Source: Carposina sasakii (lineage: Eukaryota; Arthropoda; Insecta; Lepidoptera; Carposinidae). Taken from it: a stretch of 64,000 bases of DNA. The stretch covers positions 13,962,120 through 14,026,119 of the forward strand of contig CP053149.1 of assembly GCA_014607495.2 (NCBI GenBank), given 5' to 3'. Position 1 is the stretch's first letter. Every line of letters begins with the position of its first letter. The notes under the pieces were generated by a model. That model was given only the letters and a program-made list of their open reading frames with translations, did not search any database and was not told the origin of the DNA. Positions 59,201-64,000 of this stretch are shown here, piece by piece. The translations under genes were made by a program, and so were the position numbers.

Positions 59201-62200
59201 TCAACCCATTAGCTTTAGATTTCTGAGAAAAAGTAAAAAAAAATACACGAAACATAAAGAAAGTTATTAGATCTCGACAACAAAAAATTCTGTCATTTTT
59301 CAAAAAACTCTATAATAAGTATTACCTTAAGGTTATTGGCATTAAATGAATTAAATTATGTTTGTGCATTTATATAAAATACTATACAAATATTAGAAAA
59401 GACTAGAATCGCCGAGCTATTTTCAATCATCAATTATTATCAATCGACCATGTTTGCGGCGTGTGCCATGTGGTGAAAAGCGCCAATTCAACCGTAGATA
59501 TCCTAAATATTTTTTCTTGAATAACTTGCCCGGCGTAAATATACATATGAATTAAAAAGAAATCAAAATTATTTAAACACAGTTTTCATACAAAACATTT
59601 TAACTTACTTCCAAATACTTAAAGAAGGATAAAATTTATGTTTTTGTCATACAAAACGATATTTTTATTATGAAGAAAAGCTGTTTAACATTTTTACAGT
59701 AATTACGTCAATATTGCTCCGAAAAAACGAATATTTATTAAAAAAATACATGATTTACTACTTAAGTATGTATTTGTTTATTTTAGCCTTTGCCCCATTT
59801 TTTTGTAACTTTCTTCGTTTTCTTTTTTTTCTTCGTCGCCTGTGAATTCAGTCTTACTTCTTCAGAGTCATAAATACCACCATTCCATACATTCAGTTTT
59901 TTTGGTAAATAAGAACCGTTATGTGTCTTTTCAGATTCATGTATATAAGGTTTTACGGAAGTTTTATCAAGGACGTCTGAATTGTGTTTATTCTTAAGTT
60001 TTCGTTCATTTTCCTTTTCGTACTTTAGTGTTTCTTCGTCGTTGATACCTAGTCCAGTGTACTTGTTATGTTTGAGCCGTGATTTCAGACTTGACGTCAC
60101 CGGTCGGAAATATTTAAAATTTGTACCTGGAGCATAAAGTTTATTGCACAATCCTCTTTGATCTTCCCTTTTCTTCGATATAAAGTTATATAACCATCTT
60201 ACTTTCAGAACGTCACTCAAGCTGAAACCTTTACTTTCTCCAAATGCTTCTGTATTTCTCTATAATAAATAGTGACTTGATATAAATAATAAGCGCCGTC
60301 ACTCACTTTTATGAAAACTTATAACTTTAATTTCGATGGTTAGCTACAAATGACGAAAATTTAATCAAATATGTAACGCTTTTCCGATATAACATATTAT
60401 ATGTAATCAAATATTTTATATAAATAAAAAACACATTTATAGTATTTAGTTATTTATGTATGTAATTATAAATAATAACGTTGTTCTAATATCTTGTCAT
60501 AGTGTAACCAATCAATCAACTTTGGTGACAAAAATTGATAGCTATGAAAATAGACTGCTCTAGAAAAATCTGGGTGACTACACCATAACTAGAGAGCACT
60601 ACCATGAGAATAGAACTATATTAGTCTTAGTCTTCTATAATAGTCTTACTTATTTAGTCCAGTGTGATACTTTATTGAATATAATAATTTTAAAGTACTT
60701 AATAACTTTAACATAATAATATCCTTCTATCTAAATATATATACTTCCTTAACTACATAACTGAGCTAAGATCTAGTCAATGAGCAATTTTCTGACAGAA
60801 AAATTAAAAAAAAATATATATATCTAAAGATTGCGGTAGATTTTTAGCTGCAAGAGGTTAACTGCTTAAAGAGAGCAACTGGTTACAAAATTCCATGGTA
60901 AGTAAAAAAGCCAAGGCCATCCTAGCATATATTTTTTTATTCTTGTCAGAAAATTCCTCATTGTATCTTTACTTACCCTAGGCACGATGGTAGCCTTTCC
61001 ATTTACCGAGTACTTGTGAGTAGGGTAGTGACTAGCACTCTGGAAGTCGTATGCAAGATCATGAAACAACCACTCATCATCCCTGAGTTGAGTGAAGTAT
61101 TTTTTCTTATCTGAAAAAATATGTTATTTTCAATTGATCTTTAAAAATATGAAGAAAGCCATGTAGTAAAGCCTGGCGGCGGACGGTCATTGCAGAGGCG
61201 AAGAAAGTAGGCAGGACCTGGAGCGAATTAAAACGCGAAGCTCAGAACCGAACGGGATCTGTGGAGGCCCTTTGCCCCAGCTAGAGGACACAGGAACATA
61301 AGTCATGTAGTAAAGCCTTAGATTAGAGACCTATTTTAAGACCTTACATTTGTAAAGCCTGCTCGTGATCAATTAGCTAGTTGCCATTTTGCCCAGATAT
61401 ATACAGGGTGTAACAAAAGGGGTATGTTAAGCGAAAAGCTATGTAAATGGGCCACTAAAAGGAACCTACCCACAAAATTTAAGACTCGAAATCACATGTT
61501 TATTCTTCCAGATAGTATGGAGAATTCCTAAACAACTCAGGAATGTTCATACAATCTTGAAAATTAAACATGTGATTTTGAGTCTCAAATTTTGAAAAAT
61601 AGGTTCTCTATAGTGGGTTATTTACATAGCTTTTCGCTTAACACACCCTTTCAGTTACATCCTGTATAAATATACCTATACTTGTAAAGTCAACTCATTC
61701 AAGTCAGCGCAGCACAGCAATGTGATCAGCGGAAATGAGGCTGTTTCAAAGAGTCGTCGATATAGTGATATAATAATATGTCTGTCTAATTTTTGTCTAC
61801 ATTTATCTAAATATCTGTCAGATTTTTTAATATATTAGGATAATACGAAAAGTGATGTTTGGCAGTGACTATCTACAGGGTGTTTGTGACAGCCAGGAAA
61901 ATATTGAAATGGTGACTTCAGACCATGATTCTGACATGAAAACCAGTGAAAATTTTTATTTTTTCAGGAAAACATAGTGTGGTTCGTTTAAGAAGGCTTT
62001 AAAAAATGACTTAAAACAAAATTTTAACCTATAGATGATTTTCAAAAAAAGGTTGCTCTCAAAAAACAAAAAAGTCCAATTAACGATCAACCCCAAAAGA
62101 GTGATCCAAAAAAACAACAACACACTATAACCAATAAGCCCATTTAACTAATCACAGGATTGTCCGATACATTTGGCGCAGAAAGCAAACCTTGCGTATA

Positions 62201-64000
62201 ACCAAATTAAAAATTAATTTCCTGCGAGTAGTAACACTGTCGTATAACTCAAAACAATGGTACTTGTACAGTATCTCAGTATTTGCTTGGCTGTCACACA
62301 CACCATGTATAATAGTGATTGCAGCCGGTTGCAAGTTAAAGACGGGTATGGATTATAAGAATGAGGAAATAGGGAACGCTCATTTATTTGCGTAAACATA
62401 GTATGCTCTATAATATCTCTTACATAGATGGCTTTTTATTGAGATTTGCCACCGTGACCAAAATACGGTCAGCAGAACATTATTATTAACTAGTAGACGC
62501 CCGCGACTCCGTCCGCGTGGACTACAGAAAAAACAAAATGTCGAAATTATCGGGGATAAAAACATTTTTCCGGGATAAAAAGTAGCCTATATGTTAAGTG
62601 GGACCTGTCACAATATATTCCTGAAAACTGCACTGAAATCGGTTCAGCCGTTTCTGAGAATAGCGTGCACAAGCGCACAGACAAATAGACAAACCGACAA
62701 ACAGACAAAAATTCCAAAAATCATTGTTTTGGGTATTATTGCGTTGATAAAGGTCTCCTCTAATATTTTTTGTTATATATCTTCCATGTACAGACAGCGA
62801 CCCGTTACATTTTTATTATATGTATAGATAGGTAGGCTTACCTGGCTGTATATTTTCGTCGTTAATAATGATGTATTTATTCCTGTCTGGTGCATTGTGC
62901 TGAGCGGGGACACCGACCAGCGCCAGTATAGCCTCGGCCAGTTCTCCATCATCAACCAGACCCTCGTAGCCCACGACTACTTTCTATCAACATTAGACAA
63001 CAAGAGCTTAAGCCAGGAGTTTCCAACCAGTGGGGCGGCGTAGAAGCATGTGAAGGGGGGGCGGGTCGTGTATCAAATAGAAATATTATTACAATACATT
63101 AAACATTTATAATAAGTCAAAAACGGTTTTTTTCTTGTAAAAGTTCCTTTTGTACACATTATATAATAAATAAAAATAGAAATGAAAATAAACATTTTAA
63201 AATTATGCGAATTCTGTAATATAATATAAGATATAAATAATATAAGATAGGTAAGAACAGAAAAAAATATTGGGTGCGGGTCAAAATACTAATTTTAAAA
63301 ATAGTAGTAAAAATAATTTAAGTATTATGATTTTCAAGTACTTTACTGAATGAAGTACAGCTATTCGTCTAACTAACCTATAGGTTATACAACAATGAGG
63401 TCATTGTCTTATCCTATTTCGTAGTCATCGTAGCAGCTACGAGTTCGTAGTAGTCTATTATAAATTGTGCAAACCGTAGCATTGTAGATTGTACTTGATA
63501 CCAGTGCTTGAGTAATTGCTTTAATGTTAGAATACAATATGATATGCATGCATGATAAGTAAACTGTATGGTGCGATAAACACTAGGTATATTGCAACCA
63601 TATTGTGGGAGATTTTGTCCGATGCATAAAGCATCCCAATGAGGGAGCCCACAGGGTTTTATTTAGTACTAGTAGACACCCGCGACTCCGTCCGCGTGGT
63701 CTACAGAAAAAGTCGAAATTATCCGGGATAAAAACATTTTCCCGGGATAAATAGTAGCCTATATATTAAGTGGTGTGACAGGTGTGACGGGAAAATGGTG
63801 TTATCCCGGATAATTTCGTTTTGTTTTTTCTGCAGTCCACGCGGACGAAGTCACGGGTGTCAACTATATATAGGTATAATAAGCTTTGAGCTAATTACTT
63901 ATAGCTACCTATATCATAAATCGAACCTACCTGAACACCAGAATTTGTGTAGTTGAGTACGGAATGATCGCCGCTGCCAAGCTGCATCCGTCTGTTGATG
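55877..64000 (-). CDS. Astacin-like pseudoprotease with four alternative terminal exons (partial, 5' part beyond window)
   Basis: Astacins (M12A) are secreted zinc endopeptidases. Three body exons at 63931-64000, 62842-62983 and 60977-61110 join in phase to 115 residues aligning to the second half of the catalytic domain: VGYEG, PDRNKYI, NDENIQP, YDFQSASHYP, YSVNGKATIVPR. The helix normally reading HExxHxxGxxH instead reads EAILALVGVPA, so all three zinc histidines and the catalytic Glu are gone. The Met-turn Met is Ser; the following Tyr stays. The Cys pair flanking the helix is also absent. Splice sites and frames are intact, arguing for a used, non-catalytic protein. The domain end (GESKGLSYKDALKIRMLY) is supplied by any one of four homologous last exons. 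The gene points towards Wnt6. Signal peptide, propeptide and function cannot be seen. Confidence 0.85.
56300..56907. other. Intron-like spacer between terminal exons C and D
   Basis: AT-rich, with no further copy of the body exons. It contains the poly(A) signal of exon C and the acceptor tract of exon D (ttaactaaacttatttcttgtag). Confidence 0.5.
56784..56789 (-). terminator. Poly(A) signal of terminal exon C
   Basis: AATAAA on the minus strand about 120 bases after the TAA of exon C. Confidence 0.6.
56908..57450 (-). CDS. Astacin-like terminal exon C
   Basis: Acceptor atttattacag, phase 0, 180 residues to TAA, the longest of the four. It starts NYETIGESKGLSYMDALKIR, then 'YIQRKDEDKTPDCKKLFEPG' and 'FRPLKQPTPKARPKPSKYTG'. 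Its acidic tail holds two tandem copies of an about 25-residue unit around LNSDEKK-P-EVL, and the end is WNGGTKDSEEERLQSIKKK. The first 160 nucleotides are about 90% identical to exon B, so B and C are the youngest pair. A 113-codon frame on the opposite strand is an artefact of the repeats. Confidence 0.85.
   Translation of the reverse strand, partial: NYETIGESKGLSYMDALKIRMLYIYIQRKDEDKTPDCKKLFEPGENFRNFRPLKQPTPKARPKPSKYTGVVTDDNKEDNNENNEKSPDELNSDEKKEPDEVLNNENNEKNSPVILNSDEKKDPAEVLGDEPENPAKNIQPQKKGIQELNGRLLTQSNVIEWNGGTKDSEEERLQSIKKKS
57451..58324. other. Spacer between terminal exons B and C
   Basis: AT-rich sequence with the exon C acceptor tract (ttaactatacctatttattacag) and exon B's poly(A) signal. 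No body exon of the protease and no repeat identified. Confidence 0.5.
58222..58227 (-). terminator. Poly(A) signal of terminal exon B
   Basis: AATAAA on the minus strand 98 bases after the TAA of exon B. Confidence 0.6.
58325..58789 (-). CDS. Astacin-like terminal exon B
   Basis: Acceptor atttattatag, phase 0, 154 residues to TAA. It starts NWETIGESKGLSYKDAMKIR, then 'YIQRKDADKTPDCENLFEPG' and 'QPRPKPIKYTG'. It has a single LNSDEKKEQAAVL unit where exon C has two, and ends IAWNGGTKDSEEERLKSITK. The intron just upstream shares 'ttaactatac-tatttatta-ag' with exon C, so the duplicated block included the splice acceptor. Confidence 0.85.
   Translation of the reverse strand, partial: NWETIGESKGLSYKDAMKIRMLYIYIQRKDADKTPDCENLFEPGENFRNFRPLKQNKPQPRPKPIKYTGLATDDNKYDNVENKRSVETELNSDEKKEQAAVLGDEQAIGKDTIVPYKKNQKKHRLLGPVNAIAWNGGTKDSEEERLKSITKKKN
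58790..59782. other. Spacer between terminal exons A and B
   Basis: About 1 kb of AT-rich sequence, with no copy of the body exons, so the array is of terminal exons only and not of whole genes. It contains the poly(A) signals of exon A. Confidence 0.5.
59777..59782 (-). terminator. Poly(A) signal abutting the stop of terminal exon A
   Basis: The minus strand reads stop TAA followed directly by AATAAA, which would leave a 3' UTR of only a few dozen bases. A second AATAAA lies 38 bases further on (59734-59739). Confidence 0.55.
59783..60259 (-). CDS. Astacin-like terminal exon A (proximal)
   Basis: Acceptor atttattatag, phase 0, 158 residues to TAA. The most diverged copy: RNTEAFGESKGFSLSDVLKV, then 'RWLYNFISKKREDQRGLCNK', 'YAPGTNFKYFRPV', 'KHNKYTGLG' and 'NVWNGGIYDSEEVRLNSQ'. 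It ends in a very basic run (KKKKKTKK). It keeps the landmarks shared by all copies (ESKG-S--D-LK-R-LY, C--L--PG--F--FRP, KY-G) and the WNGG motif. Its position next to the body exons makes it the likely ancestral or default end. Confidence 0.85.
   Translation of the reverse strand, partial: RNTEAFGESKGFSLSDVLKVRWLYNFISKKREDQRGLCNKLYAPGTNFKYFRPVTSSLKSRLKHNKYTGLGINDEETLKYEKENERKLKNKHNSDVLDKTSVKPYIHESEKTHNGSYLPKKLNVWNGGIYDSEEVRLNSQATKKKKKTKKVTKKWGKG
60260..60976 (-). other. Intron before the terminal-exon array
   Basis: 717 bases from donor GTAAGT to acceptor TTATAG of exon A. AT-rich, no repeat recognised. Its donor must choose among the four acceptors. Confidence 0.6.
60977..61110 (-). CDS. 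Astacin-like body exon with Met-turn region
   Basis: Acceptor attttttcag, donor gtaagt, phase 1 in and phase 0 out. It encodes the rest of one codon plus 44 residues: 'KKKYFTQLRDDEWLF', then HDLAYDFQSASHYP and 'HKYSVNGKATIVPR'. It aligns with the astacin segment Y-Y-SIMHY-----FS-NG-PTIVP. The Met-turn SxMHY is SASHY here (61025-61039): Met is lost, His-Tyr kept. Confidence 0.9.
61168..61284 (+). pseudogene. LINE C-terminal fragment
   Basis: The frame reads KAWRRTVIAEAKKVGRTWSE, then 'LKREAQNRTGSVEALCPS' and a stop. This is the tail following the reverse transcriptase in a common insect LINE type (W-RT---E----G-TW-E----A-DR--W---V-ALC). It lies antisense to the astacin-like gene. Confidence 0.75.
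61404..61664. mobile_element. TA-flanked TIR element, family D, intact copy
   Basis: Left end CAGGGTGTAACAAAAGGGG followed by 'tatgttaagcgaaaagctatgtaaat'. The right end, read in complement, is CAGGATGTAACTGAAAGGG with the same continuation. TA flanks both sides. 261 bp, no transposase. A diverged copy is at 23163-23375. Confidence 0.85.
61876..62307. mobile_element. TA-flanked TIR element, family C, copy 2
   Basis: Ends CAGGGTGTTTGTGACAGCC and GGCTGTCACACACACCATG with TA on both sides. The inside matches 6598-7048 in reverse (gacttcagaccatgattctgac / ataaccaataagcccatttaac). Confidence 0.85.
62495..62836 (+). repeat. Repeat family R, near full copy
   Basis: Nearly identical to 2108-2475, from CGCGACTCCGTCCGCGTGGA to 'tatgtatagatagg', 60 kb away. 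Its end abuts the donor side of the astacin-like exon at 62842. Confidence 0.85.
62842..62983 (-). CDS. Astacin-like body exon with the ruined zinc-binding helix
   Basis: 47 codons plus one base. KVVVGYEGLVDDGELA is followed by EAILALVGVPAQHNAPDR and NKYIIINDENIQP. It aligns without gaps to the family pattern HExxHxxGxxHExxRxDR at 62882-62935. The positions for the three His, the catalytic Glu and the Glu after the third His are Glu, Ala, Ala, Ala and Gln, while Gly and the Pro-Asp-Arg stay. The Cys normally before the helix is Leu9. The acceptor ttgatag (phase 0) fits the preceding donor; the donor gtaagc is phase 1. Confidence 0.9.
62984..63930 (-). other. Intron with repeat debris
   Basis: Contains 'caggagtttccaaccagtggggcgg' near 63015, which looks like one end of a hAT-type MITE with its other end unidentified. 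There is a run of purine-rich AT sequence, and the fold-back pair at 63665-63862. No coding exon seen. Confidence 0.55.
63665..63862. repeat. Fold-back pair of family R heads
   Basis: Two copies of the family R head meet in inverted orientation: 'acacccgcgactccgtccgcgtggtctacag' and, in complement, 'acacccgtgacttcgtccgcgtggactgcag'. Both continue to 'ttatccgggataa...cattttcccg'. It would form a long hairpin in the intron. Confidence 0.8.
63931..64000 (-). CDS. Astacin-like body exon, cut by the window edge
   Basis: 23 visible codons ending 'GSGDHSVLNYTNSGVQ' before donor gtaggt, phase 0. It aligns to the astacin stretch G-GC-S--G--GG-Q just before the zinc helix. The Cys of GC is Asp here, matching the loss of its disulfide partner in the next exon. 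The exon continues beyond the window. Confidence 0.8.

Larger units (their letters stand above)
61111..62841 (-). other. Intron filled with mobile elements
   Basis: 1.7 kb carrying a LINE scrap (61168-61284), a family D element (61404-61664), a family C element (61876-62307) and a family R copy (62495-62836). Almost none of it is unique, so the intron has grown by insertion. Confidence 0.7.

Noticed and set aside
60866..61069. A 67-codon minus-strand frame as a stand-alone gene
   Set aside because: Its first half is the astacin-like Met-turn exon, and the rest reads into the intron past a GTAAGT donor.
62773..62955. A 60-codon minus-strand frame beginning MMMENW
   Set aside because: Wrong frame of the astacin-like exon at 62842-62983.
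1..64000. CRISPR arrays, bacterial operons, riboswitches
   Set aside because: None seen. All repeats are dispersed or inverted elements of eukaryotic type.

Overview
This window looks like nuclear DNA from an insect, most probably a moth or butterfly. It is AT-rich, with introns of up to 15 kb. It is full of short interspersed elements of lepidopteran type: tRNA-headed SINEs, repeats ending in ATC/GAT trinucleotides, fold-back MITEs with long inverted ends, and scraps of LINE coding sequence. There are no bacterial genes, operons or CRISPR arrays. The order is inferred from the style of the repeats; no species can be named.

Layout. From 1 to 22.4 kb no protein gene is recognisable. This stretch holds repeats, one clean tRNA-Gly(CCC) gene (14173-14243) and a LINE coding scrap. 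From 22.46 to 53.4 kb on the + strand lies one complete gene, Wnt6. It has six coding exons (22639-22700, 37836-38056, 51511-51617, 52253-52459, 52790-52930, 53062-53382) that join in phase into a 352-residue secreted Wnt ligand with 24 cysteines in the mature part. A TATA-less promoter, an initiator plus a correctly spaced DPE, sits 177 bases before the start codon, and the leader carries four upstream AUGs. Introns 1 (15.1 kb) and 2 (13.5 kb) hold many repeats plus CpG-rich unique segments that may be regulatory.

From 55.9 kb to the right edge, on the - strand and converging on Wnt6, lies the 3' part of an astacin-family (M12A) metalloprotease-like gene. Three body exons join in phase, but the zinc-binding helix has lost all three histidines and the catalytic glutamate. 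The Met-turn methionine and a disulfide pair are gone too, so the protein should be a pseudoprotease. Downstream of the body stand four tandem, homologous terminal exons. Each has its own 3' splice site in the same phase 0, an open frame, a stop codon and a poly(A) signal. They look like mutually exclusive last exons that would give one dead-protease body four different charged C-terminal tails. This is the most unusual system in the window.

Between the two convergent genes is a cluster of six exact TATCGATA motifs, which could be a boundary or promoter-type element. Wnt6 and the astacin-like gene are not known to act together. Their adjacency is positional only.
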